Source: Trichuris trichiura (lineage: Eukaryota > Nematoda > Enoplea > Trichinellida > Trichuridae). From it: a stretch of DNA of 64,000 bases. Under the pieces are notes generated by a model, which was not told the origin of the DNA, did no database searches, and worked only from the letters and a program-made list of their open reading frames with translations. Each line of letters opens with the position of its first letter. Position 1 is the first letter of the stretch. A program made the translations under genes and the position numbers. The DNA lies in contig JBAJFE010000023.1 in the NCBI GenBank assembly GCA_037903355.1, positions 2,216,662 to 2,280,661 on the forward strand, read 5' to 3'. Positions 38,293 to 49,110 of this stretch are shown in pieces.

Positions 38293-39868
38293 GGGTCTTG
38301 TATGGCACGGCGACGCCGGAAGTATTTGGCGGCAACTTCAAAGGAGGTTAAGTGGGGATTATTGCGTAACCTGAACAATGGTGTCCTAAACACAACCCGT
38401 GTTCGTGGCTGCTTTTGGGTTATGCAGTCTTGACCGTTGGCGCAAACGACAAGAAGCATGGCGCAAAGTAAGGTTATTTAGCGATCATGCGCGATGCGTA
38501 TTAGCGAAAGAAAGTTGCACACCTGGAAACAGTTGCCCGTTCAGGCAATTGTTTCCAAGTGCGAGCTATAACGACGCCGGCCATCGTGCTCTGCCCTAGC
38601 CTAAGCCTAAACCTTAACATAACGCGTGTTCGTTGCTGTTGTTGGGTTATGCAGTTTTGACCGTGGCGCAAACGACAAGAAGCATAGCGCAAAGTAACGT
38701 TATTTAGCGATCACTGAACAAGCGAGCAATGAGTAACGCAAAAAGAGAAGAAGCATACGTACTGCTAACGCAGGCGCTCAGCCTGATGAAGGCGACGCGT
38801 CAATTTCGCTATAGGCGCATCCGACGGGTTCACTGGGGTGTACCTGCTCAGGCAGAAGGCGTCAGAGGAAGTAAACGTTCACGCTCGACATACCGTTGAC
38901 AGTGACAACGGCTGTGGCGCTGGCGGCTCGTCCTGCCAGGGTGGGTGCAACCGAAGGAGCCCTGGCTGTGCAGCAGTCCATTGCCGCGCAGGGAAAGCAC
39001 AGCCGCCTTTTCGTCTGGCACTATCTCCTGCAGCCAGTCGATGCCCCTACGAATATTGCGCCCTTCTTCGTGCCACATTTACGCTGCCTTCACTTGTCGA
39101 TGGGAAGTGGCCACTAGATCCCGGGACAGACTTAACGCAAAATGAGACTTACCCTGTCTACCAAGGCACGCCGAAGCTCGGTTGACCTACGACAGTTGAC
39201 CTCCGATGTTTTTCTCGAATTGCTAGACGAGGTCTCAGCTTGAACACCTGCATGCCCCATTGTGTTTCGCGTACCTTCAATGCAAGCGCAGGTGCTACAT
39301 TCCATCACCTTCGCTAATTCCTACAGGTCATTACACGCATCAGTGACACAAACAGACGCTATTACATTGCAGTGTAGCGGCATACTTCGGCGCTAATCCG
39401 TTAGACCGACAGACATAACGCAGAATGAGATTTACCCTGTCCAGAAACGCACGCCGCAGCTAGGACACTTGACCTCCAATGTTTTTCTCGAATTGCTAGA
39501 CGAGATCTCAGCTTGAACACCTGCACGCCTCATTGTACTATCCATACCTTCATTGAAAGCGCAGGTGCTGCATTCCCTCACCTTCGCTAATTCCTACGGG
39601 TCGCTAAACACACCAGTGACACAGAAACAGACGCTAGTACAAAGCAGTGCTGCCGAAATAGTTCGGCGCGAAACAGTTAGACAGACAACCTGGTCGCTGC
39701 ATGAGCCCGTTACGTTGCAGTTTGGCAAGTTGCTTCGGCGCTAATCTGTTACACCGATAACCGGATCCTGTTGTGCTGCTGATAACCTCTTACGATGCAG
39801 TAGAGAGGGAGATTACGCTGTGAAGTAGCCGCCTGACACTTCCGGCGTCGCCGTGTCATACTAGACCC
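38293..39868. mobile_element. Non-autonomous DNA transposon with TIRs and exact 8-bp target duplication
   Basis: The element is 1576 bp, bounded by GTTTATTA at 38285-38292 and 39869-39876. TIRs of about 60 bp start GGGTCTNGTATG and continue ACGGCGACGCCGGAAGT with about 80% identity. Internally it contains a diverged duplication (38396-38485 and 38624-38713, sharing GGGTTATGCAGT and GCGCAAACGACAAGAAGCAT) and a repeat of about 290 bp (see separate entry). No transposase is encoded. An 8-bp duplication is the rule for hAT and Merlin elements; the GGG start does not look like hAT. Confidence 0.8.
39120..39760 (+). repeat. Tandem repeat of about 290 bp inside the TIR element
   Basis: Two and a partial third unit. 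The shared blocks are TTGACCTCCNATGTTTTTC, TCTCAGCTTGAACACCTGCA, ACCTTCGCTAATTCCTAC and CAGTGACAC at 39190-39350 and 39460-39630. Confidence 0.7.
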
Positions 39869-39876
39869 GTTTATTA

Positions 39877-42079
39877 TTAATCTTGAGTCATTGAGACAGG
39901 TGTTCATTTGACGTCTTTTCCAACACAGTAGTTGGAATTCATTGACGAAATTTTGTTTCTCCCGTCGAGTATTGAGTGGTTCTTTGCCGTTAAAAGTCAT
40001 AAACAATAGAGCTTTAGTCAACCTTGAACCTGCTAATCATGATAGTTCGAATTTAAATTTTTTACAGTGCATGTTTTCCAGAAAGCAACTGCGCCACATG
40101 TGCGCATAGACAAAACGTGGCGTATATTTTGGGGTACACACTCTAGCGTTGATTTTTTGCTGCGAGAAGAACTAACAAAATAGCACAAGGAAAACTTTAA
40201 CGGTTAAATGCGATGTAACATCTTTAAGCAATGAGTCAACAGTGGAAGAGCTTTCACCGTACAATCGTTCAGTAGTTTTTTCGTATTGTGCTGTTGTTGC
40301 AGTCAAATTTATTGATGAAACTCGTTTGAGCCTACCGTACTGATTAAGAGAAATAAAGTTTACCATCTGTTAAAGTAGTGCGGTTAGAGTTTCACCACCG
40401 CAGAGATCTAATCACCGGCTGACTAGATGTGTTACTGACTTTTTTTTACTCAAGAAACTAAGCAACTGACTTCTCAACTTCTGTCCTCTGCACATTAGCA
40501 TGACATGTGAAAAATTAAGGCAACGTCGATTTTCTCAGTGCAAATATTAGCGTGTTTTGAGTAAAGCTGAACCTTCTCAATTTTCGTGACACTTCTTCAG
40601 AGAAGTTAGGAGAAGCCAGCTTGAATAGCGAACAAACTGAAGAAGCAAAGCAGATAGAGTATTTATTGCACGCGACAAAAACTGATACTTTAAACGACGA
40701 AGGTAACAAATGAATCATTGACTGTATCGTTTCAAACTTCTAAAAATCGAACAGTTGTGCTTAGAGCTTTCTTTCCTGATGGTCTGAGAAAAACGCTTCC
40801 GGTTAATTCTTTATCCTTTATGACTGAACTGGAAGCTGAGGGAACGTCGGTACAACGCATAAGATATCTTTGCAGCTTAGGTTTGCTACTGAAATTTTAA
40901 AATGAATCTGTTTCAAATGGCTTGCATGTTGGGTCAAATGGACTTGGAAAGCGGACAGACGCCTTCAGGCTTTATCGGTCGTTCGTTACCGTCGTTCAGG
41001 CGTTTTCACCTGTCTCCACGCAATTGTAGATTTGTCACCCAAAGATTTCTATGCGGTTTGAAGCCGCAAGAATTCTTCTTTCACTGTCTGGCCGATCGAG
41101 AAGTGACTAATGAAGCTGCCTGTTAGACGTTTAAACGTTTTATATTTCCGAGGACTAACCGACACTGCAGGGAATATTGTCAGTGATGCATAATTGAACA
41201 TTTGGAAGGCTTTATGGCGAGCTACGACGTTACCGTCCGCGATTCTGGCCGTAGCGTCATCCAGATGTTTCTGTCGTGAACTTCTGATCATACTGGTTAC
41301 TGACAAGTGCCTTTTCTTTGCAGTTTCTGCACGGTGTAGATGGATTTGACATAGCGCGCAGTCTCAGTCCATAAGCGGATCCTGCTGGACAGTCTGGACA
41401 TGCTTTAATTTTCTCTTTTGAACCACATACCGTCTTTAGAAGAAAATGCAGCTAAAAAAGCGTTCAAAAAGTGAAAACACAAACTCCTGCGCATATACAT
41501 AGCGGCATAATGTTCGTCGTCTAAGCTGCTTATTATTCTTCAGCTACTTGGTCACCTCTTCGTAAGGAAATGTGTGACTACATGTGGGTGAAGTACTTCA
41601 TCTGTCCTATCGCTGCATGGCGCTTGTCTTTTTTGTAAAGCGATAAGTGTAAGGAGTATGAGATAACTTTGAAGTTTACCAAGAGGAATCATTGTCCTTA
41701 CGACACAAAGCTCATAAAGCGCGATCAAATGATAGCTGTAGTTGAGAAGAACGTTTTCAAAGAAGTTTGCGCAGAAATGAAGTTGTGCGCCGCTATTACT
41801 GCCAGTCAGTTTTTTTCAATGAAAATGGATTGCTGTTCCTCCTAATTGGCATATGCATTCAGAAAAGCGGAAACGGAAGAAGGTCGAGCTGCTGAAGAAG
41901 ACGAAGGATTAATGTGTCCATGTCTAAATGCGTCAGGATGCGGATGCGGACAGCACTGACGAGACGAAATGCACTTGTTAGACTGTACAACCTTATAACG
42001 TTTTTAAAAGGTAATATCTCTGTACGGGACGATGTATCTTGAGTGCGTAATGTTAATACGGAAAACGTTTCGTTAGTGA
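39877..42079. other. Non-coding stretch with one exon-like open segment
   Basis: Nothing convincing except the 41639-41845 open segment. Confidence 0.4.
41639..41845 (+). CDS. Open segment without start codon, possible exon or gene relic
   Basis: 68 open codons ending TAA at 41843, following an acceptor-like tract (TGTCTTTTTTGTAAAG). The peptide is Lys/Cys-rich (KCKEYEITLKFTKRNHC, VFKEVCAEMKLCAA). It could be a relic of a transposon or zinc-finger gene, but no family is recognised. Confidence 0.2.
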   Translation, partial: SDKCKEYEITLKFTKRNHCPYDTKLIKRDQMIAVVEKNVFKEVCAEMKLCAAITASQFFSMKMDCCSS

Positions 42080-42187
42080 ATAATTAATAAATTTATTCCC
42101 GTAGCTTTCGGGTCCAAGCCTGACCCGTCGTCAGCGCTAGAGAAGTAAACTTCACTTAATTGGGAATGAATTTATTGATTATTAACC
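42080..42187 (-). mobile_element. Short foldback with hammerhead-like core
   Basis: The arms ATTAATAAATTTATTCCC (from 42083) and GGGAATGAATTTATTGATTA (from 42162) are inverted copies. Between them, on minus, lies the core (42140-42101): CTGACGA, C, GGGTC helix GACCC, GAAAGCTAC. Confidence 0.6.
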
Positions 42188-42702
42188 AGCGGGACTTTTT
42201 CCGTGTTGGCATTACGTACCTTTTAATGTCTTCTGTTATCCTGTTGGTTTCATGAAGCTGTCGAAATTGACATTGACGCCAGTGTGGCCGGTTTGAAGCA
42301 GAGGCAAAAACGAAACTGAATACAGGAGAGGACGAAGAAAAGCAATAATTGTGCGATGACGATGGTAAGGAAAAATGCACCGAATTCACTGATTGATTGG
42401 AGCGATTAGTTGTACTTTTTGATCCCTTAGACAAGAATAGGGAAATAGTTGTTGGTGTGTAAAACATTAGCGAAGAAGAAAGTTTGGAATGAGAACAGGA
42501 TTCAGGCGCTTAAAAAGGTTTACTTTTTGTATTGTCTTGAATCAGATTATTACCTTGATGTTCAGTCGGTTGTTGGGTGTGATGTTTGGATAGTGAATTA
42601 TTAATACGACGTTAAACCCAATCATTAGTGTGAGGCTTGAGTTAAGATCTACGCTCTCCGGTAGGTTTTGTATGTGGTATTTTAATTTTTTTCCCGGTTC
42701 AG

Positions 42703-42816
42703 GTTCTACTTGGTCTTAGCATGATTGAAGTACGTTACTTGGTGCGACTTTTGGCAGAAGTGTCTACCATGCAATCGGTGAAAGGAATCCAGCAATGCAC
42801 GCTTAAGAAGAGAAGG
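42703..42816 (+). CDS. Candidate coding exon, phase 0-0, unknown product
   Basis: 114 bp between a long pyrimidine-rich acceptor (TTTTTTTCCCGGTTCAG) and a consensus donor (GTAAGT). It is open for 38 codons; the segment includes MIEVRYLVRLLAEVSTMQ and ends with a basic KKRR. It is the best-looking isolated exon in the window, but no partner or family is recognised. Confidence 0.32.
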
Positions 42817-44082
42817 GTAAGTGAATTCTCGTAACCGAAAGAGTCAACTTGAGAGTGCAGTCACGAACTGCTGTTTTACTTAAGTACGTTTTTTTTGCAA
42901 GCTGTTCTTTAATCAACCCGACATATTCGACTTTACTTGAATCAGATGTAATCGTATTCACGCAATGCAAGAGTTGTGCGGCATTGAGACTGTTGAAAGT
43001 TCTATTGTTCAGCTTTCTCTTTTGCAAAATGCTTCGAAAGCAACCAGAAACCAATTATTCCTATTAAGGAAACGAAGTCTGTTTTTGCCCCGTTACGGTA
43101 TAGATGTTGATTAAGGCATCTGATTCTATTTATTGGATATATCACCCATACCAGCAAGTATCAACCCTTCAACAGAACTTTCATGTACACCTCGACATAT
43201 CCATTACAAGAAATGACATTTGAAACCACTACGGCATTCATGAAAGACGCAATACTCAATAGTATTTTGATGTGCACCTCTGCAACAGCTATTGTTTAAA
43301 ATTGTGCATTATGGATGTTGAAGACCTCTTAAATACGCCTTCTTCAGGAGTGGTCATTGGTCGATTGCCTCACATTGGTACTGGATGCTTTGATATTCTG
43401 TATCTTTTGTATTAGACGGTGTTGGATTCTTGATATGACAATAGCAACGTTTGTAGGCCTGGTCCAATTGATCAGACGTTATTTGCAGGGAACAGCGAAA
43501 CTTGTTTAGCAGGACTGTTTGACGCTACACTACATTTACTGAGCTCCCATTGCTTAGAAGACTGAGAAGATGGACGCATCGCTTTTGGATGAATATTTTC
43601 CGAAACCACAATTACGACTACGACATTACTTTTCTCTTGTTAGTCTTTGTCAGTTTTTTGCTTTATTACTCCGTTCAAGTTTCCTGCGTAGCTTTTGGGG
43701 CGGAAGCAAACTGACAACCATCAGCTTAAAGCTACTTTTAAGTTCTCCTCCGCTCCTACATTCAGATCAAGCAGAAAAGAAAAACGACGGAACATTTGTG
43801 TACGTTTAAAGCGGTAAAGGTGACTGTCGTTCACCTGTTTGAGTGGAATGGCGAAAAGATGAAGCTTAGTAAGAGTTCTGTAGCGTTCAAGCACTGTTTA
43901 CGCGGAAGAGATATCAAGAATTGAACACGTCGTGGAATGAAAAAAATATGGAATCGCTTCTGGAATGTCGGTGAAAAAGCTGATGAGTGAACAGTCAATG
44001 AAAACACGAAATAACAGTTTTGCAGCTAAAGAATCTTCAACTTTGCCACGTTAAATACTTTAAAATTTCAAAATACGGTCAG

Positions 44083-44193
44083 GTTGTCGATAGCTGAACC
44101 TGCATACTCTTCTTATCGGTATTTGGTTTTGGTCGCGGTGCACTTAGGCGAAGAATCAGTAATTCAACGCAAGCTGTCCCATGTCGTATCAAG
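44083..44193 (+). CDS. Candidate coding exon, unknown product
   Basis: Acceptor ACGGTCAG, one base, 36 open codons (starting LSIAEPAYSSYRYLVLV), two bases, donor GTAAGC. The upstream polypyrimidine tract is weak. No family recognised. Confidence 0.2.
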
Positions 44194-44639
44194 GTAAGCT
44201 TGACATTAATAGTTGCTCAACGTCATCCAAGGCTTCTTACGAAATTGCTAACGTAGTAGTCACTAGTTAATACTCCACCTTTCGACTATTGCTAAGTTCT
44301 TGCGTAATGTTTCAGCTGAAAAGACTCGTAGAATTGTTTTTACAATAGTTACCTTTCTAACCTTCATGAATGTTGCTGACTTTGCCTATGTTTTGTTTAA
44401 AGTTTTTAAACTTATCGTACCTTGTAACATGATTGTAATTTTTCTTTTTCTTCGTCTTTTTAAAAAAATAGTGCAATTCGATGCTAAATTTTTTCGTCGG
44501 TCTGATCCATAACTCTCTATAGAACAACTATAACACTATAAGTATTTATTGCGTAACTGAAGTACGGAATTTCGATCCCGTGAAAACTTTCATTAAGCGC
44601 AGCTTTCAGGAGGACACGGTTCCCGTCTTCAGCGCAAGA

Positions 44640-46352
44640 TTAGTCTGTGCTAGTGTTTCCACTGAGCAACTGCATTCAATTTCGAACGTAATGCCATGCG
44701 GTTATCCCCCGAAACTAAGGGTTTGTCACTTCGGAATATGGGACAGATATTGGGTGATCTTTTTGAACTCTAATTGAAATTCAAGAGGCTTTCCCAGTTG
44801 TTTCATCTTTCCCGTAATCTAGCGATATCGTGGAAGAATCAAGTAAGGCATTGGTGTTCACTCCCTTGTAGAAAACTGCCGACGGCAGAATCTTTTATCA
44901 GTGATCTATTCTATCAGGTTTGTCGAAAATCCGTCTTCCTTGAGCGTCTTTCAGAGATAATTTAGTTCTTCGAGAATAGATTCATTGTGCTGTATTAACT
45001 TTGAACTAATACGTCTGGTATAGAGTCTGTAGTTACGGCTCTGAGATAGTAATAGTGAAGGATCAGCTACGCATCTGAAGCATAGCTTATGCTAGATTTC
45101 GCACAAAAGCTTTCTCCTTCTGAAAATCGCTTGTTTGTAATACAAATATTTCATAATTTAGATATGCCATTTTTCATGTTTCAATTGTTTCTTCTTACGG
45201 AATTCGTCCCGTTAAAATACAAAACTTTTAATAAGGTTCCGTAGCTTTCGGGCCGCGCGCGACCCGTCCTCAGCGGTACTAAAATTAATGTCATTAACAG
45301 TACCAAACTAATTATTATATCGGTGTGGAGACTGGAGTACGCACCGCATTCTCATAGTCGAGCTCGCTGACCTGTGAAAGAAAATTGAGGGATTAACCGA
45401 CGCGGCAGAGAAGAAAACAGAGGTGACGCGAAAGAGTTCCTGATTCGGTGAGGAAGCCTTCCGGTGACGTTTGCGCCCTGCAATTTATTTCGTTCTCGTA
45501 GCAAATAACCTCGAAGAGAATGTCGACAGATAGAGTGTGCATTAGGCGGGAGAGTACAGTGTTTTCAGCGTATAGGGACAAAAGGGTTGGTTCTGTCTTG
45601 CTATAATTTATTAGAGTACGAACTTATAACCATTCTTTACGTTTCCATTTTTTTCATTGATTGATCGATCAAATTATTCACCCTGTAGCTGAGACTCTAA
45701 TCGTTTGCATGTTCAGTGTGATTCTCCATATGCTGTAGAACAGCGCAGTTTTGCACAGCAATTCTTTCCGCACAGCAGAATTTTCTTATCAGCGTTTATG
45801 ATTTTCAAAAATAGCAATAATGAGGGATCATGGTTAGGTTGTTTATTGGCCGCGTCGGTTTAGTAATTCTTGCAGACTGAATTTTTGTTTATCATGTTGC
45901 CCCTGGTTAGCGTTTTTCATGAATGTACGTACTTAATTTTTTTTATAATGCTCAGTGTGTTAAACCGGCGAGACATTGCTCCTCAAATGAGTAAATTTAA
46001 ACCAGATTAAATGTTTCTTATGTTCTTTGAATCGCTCACTTACGTTTAGCTCAGTTTCTTCTGCATAACGGTTCGAACAGCTGCATTCAACTACGTACAA
46101 GATGCCTTAACATTTGTCCTCCGAAACTAAGAGTTTGTCGCTTCAGATTATGGAGTAGATATTGGGTGACCTTTTTGTTGTTTAAATAAAATTTAGAGAC
46201 TTTCCTAATTCCCTTATCTTTTCCTCTAATGTAGCGATATCTGAAAAGATCGTTTACGGTTATGGTTTTCATTCCGCTGTTTCTTTTCAGTGATCGTTAG
46301 TGTGAGATTTGCTAAAAATCTGTCTTCCTTGATCGTCTTTCAAAGATCATTT
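44640..46352 (+). repeat. Direct repeat pair of about 320 bp, 1.4 kb apart
   Basis: Copies at about 44640-44965 and 46036-46352 share CTGCATTCAA, CCGAAACTAAG, GTTTGTCNCTTC, AGATATTGGGTGA, TAGCGATATC and TCTGTCTTCCTTGA. Neither copy has a shared open frame. The interval holds the hammerhead-like foldback at 45.2 kb. Confidence 0.6.
45190..45310 (-). mobile_element. Hammerhead-like element, best three-helix copy
   Basis: On minus: helix III strand TAGTT (about 45309-45305), helix I GGTACT (45304-45299) with AGTACC (45280-45275), core CTGAGGA (45273-45267), helix II GGGTC with GGCCC, then GAAAGCTAC (45249-45241). The flank TTCTTACGGAATTCGTCCCG recalls the termini of the other copies. Confidence 0.55.
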
Positions 46353-46399
46353 AGCTGAATGGGAAACGAAAGGCTCAGCAACAGCGGCCTGCTTTTCTG

Positions 46400-49110
46400 A
46401 GCGATCGCTTTCCCTTTCGATGCGATATGGAAAGTAGCGCCAGACACATAATCCTGAAATGTTCTATATTTTAGACAGCTGCGTTGGTTCCTGTACGACT
46501 CCTCGACGCCATTATATCTGTTGATAGCCGTGATCGTCTAAAGTTGCTCTTCTAAAACCTGGAGGCACCTAGAAGACGTAGTTTAACTGGCGAATAGCAT
46601 GCGCCCATAGTTAAGCGGAGCCATATTCCTAGTTTTCAGAGGCCAAGTAATGAACGGAAAGCCGAAAATATGAAAAACTCCTCTTTTTACATTTTTCGTA
46701 CAGTAGATGAACGAAAAGCAGGTGGCGATAGTTTCAAAAATACTCACACGCCGTCCCCTGCGCGTTGGAGAAATCTTTTGTCGGCGAGGTGGCTACAGTG
46801 GACTTGTAATGGTCCAGCGGAGTGGGAACGGAAGTGCCGCCCCGTAACGAGACTATTTTCCTGCGCGATAGTTTCATTTGAAACCAAACAGAGTGCAGCG
46901 GGCAGAAAAGTATTCCTGCATCATTCCTTTTTTAAATAGCTACTTTGGGTCGCGTAGAAACTTTGGAAGCTATAGATTTCGTTCGTTCCCTTGGCGGTGT
47001 TCGACGCAAGCCGCTCTTTTATACATTCAGCGCGCATGGAGGAAGGACTTTAGCTAGCGCATATTAGTCGCTATACTTATGGAGAGCAATGTTGAGATTT
47101 TTCGTCGCTCGTTTGGACAATCCGCGGCCGAAAACAAGAAATAATTCTTTTTTTACATTCCTCGTACAGTAGGTGAACGAAACGCAGGTACCGATATTTT
47201 CAACAATACTCGCAGGCTGTCCGCTGCGCGCCGGATAGGTCTTTCGTCCGTGGAAAAACCGTAGAGCCGCTATGATGCTCCTGCAAAGTGGGAGCGGGAA
47301 CACCGAGGGAAACTCACCCTGTTTTTGCTCGTGATCCCATCATTCGAGCAGAAATGGAAAGTGGCCGCAGAAACCAAATCATGCACCGTACTAGCTTTTA
47401 TACAGCTGTGTTGAGTCGCGTACGAGTCTTAGAAGCTGTTAGACTTCCTGATGGCGGTGTTTGACTGAAGTTGTTTTTCCTTGCCCTGGGGGCACGGTAA
47501 TGAAGAAGTTTAACTGCTGAATATTATGCGCGTATACCTACGCAGAGCCATATTCCCGTTTTTTGGAGCTCATTTGTGCAACGGGAGAGCAGAAACATGA
47601 AAGCGCGTCTTTTTACATTCTTCGTACAGTAGATGAACGAAAAGCAGGTACTAGTATTTTCAAAATTCCTAATTAGGCATCCCATGCGCGGCGGAAAAGT
47701 TTTTTGTGAGCTAGAGGGCTGTAGTAGCGCTGTAGCTTTCTTGCGGAGTGGGATTTGATACGCGGACCGATAGGGAGCCTGTGTTTCTGCGCGATGGCTT
47801 CATTTGAGACTAAATCGATAGGAGTGCTCAAAAACGTGTTCGATGCATCCTCCGTGCTGCTAAGTGGATGCTCTGGGTTGGATAGAGACCTTGGAAGTGT
47901 TAGTTTTGTTTGTCGCGGTGATCGACAAAAGGCGCTCGTCTATGCACTGGCCGCGCATGGACGAACAACTTTACGTAGCGAGTATTATGTTCCTATACTT
48001 ATGGAGAGCAGCATTCGGAGTTTTCGAGCCAGGGAGGCTTGAAATAGGTGAAATTTCTTTCTTCGTACAGTAGATGTACGAAAAGCAGGTACGACGTTTT
48101 TCAAAAATACTCATACGCCTCCCTCTGCGCGCCCGACTAGTGTTTTGTGTGCGAGAGCGCTTTAGTAGCGCAGTATCGGTTCTCTGTTATGGGAACGGAA
48201 ACGCAGAACTATAATGAGCCCCTTTTTTTTGCGCGATGGCTTCATTTGAATCCAAATCTAACGCAGCCGGCATAAACGTATTCCTGCATTATTCTGGCTT
48301 CTGGAAGCTATAGGTTTCGGTTGGGGCGGTGTTTGACCAAAACCGTTCTTGTATAGCCTGGGCGCGCATGGACGAAGTAGTTTAAGTAGGGAGTATCATA
48401 GGCCCATACTTATATAGAGCATAGTTCGGATTTTTCCGAGATCGTTTGAGCTACGGGATGCTGGAGATATAAAATAATTCTGTCTTTACATTCTTCGTAC
48501 AGTATATTAACGATAAGAAGGGAATAGTATTTTCAAAAATAGTCACTAGCCGTCTAACGCTCGCAGGAGAACGGTTTTATTTTCGAGGCAACTACAGACA
48601 CGTCAAAACGCTTCTGCGAAAAAGATCAGGAAAGGCCGTGCGAGAACGAAGCATTTTTTTGCGCCATCGCTTCATCAGAAATGAAATGGAAAGTTACGGG
48701 CACAATCGTACTCCTTAATGCGTATTGCCAACAGATGGCTGTGCTGCCCCCCTATAGAGCTTTGGAATCTGCAGATTCCTATGATTGTGGTGTTCCAATG
48801 GAGCCGCACTTGTATATTCTGAGGGGCGCATACAGGAACTTTTATCTGGCTAATATAGTGCCCCTATACTTACGCTTAGTGGCATTCCAATTTTTCAGTG
48901 CTCGTGCGAGCAACGGACAGTTGGAAATATGATAAAATGCTAGTTTTTGGATTAATGGTACAGTAGATAAAGGAAAAGCAGGTACCACTATTTTCAAAAA
49001 TACTGATGAGGCCTTCGGAGCGCGTGGACAAATTTTTGGTTTGCGAGGGGGCTACCGGAGGCCGCATGAAACCGGTTCGCGTCACAAAAAGACTTGCCAA
49101 ACAGACAAGT
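46400..49110 (+). repeat. Diverged tandem satellite, unit about 455 bp, six units
   Basis: A marker block (TTCGTACAGTAGATGAACGA, AAAGCAGGTAC, TTTTCAAAAATACTCA) recurs at about 46685, 47150, 47610, 48055, 48485 and 48945, giving periods of roughly 464, 461, 446, 426 and 461. Between markers, GCGCGATGGCTTCATTTGA and GCGCGCATGGACGAA-like blocks recur. Units are 60-75% alike by eye. Open frames inside are not conserved between units, so this is satellite rather than a gene family. Confidence 0.8.
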
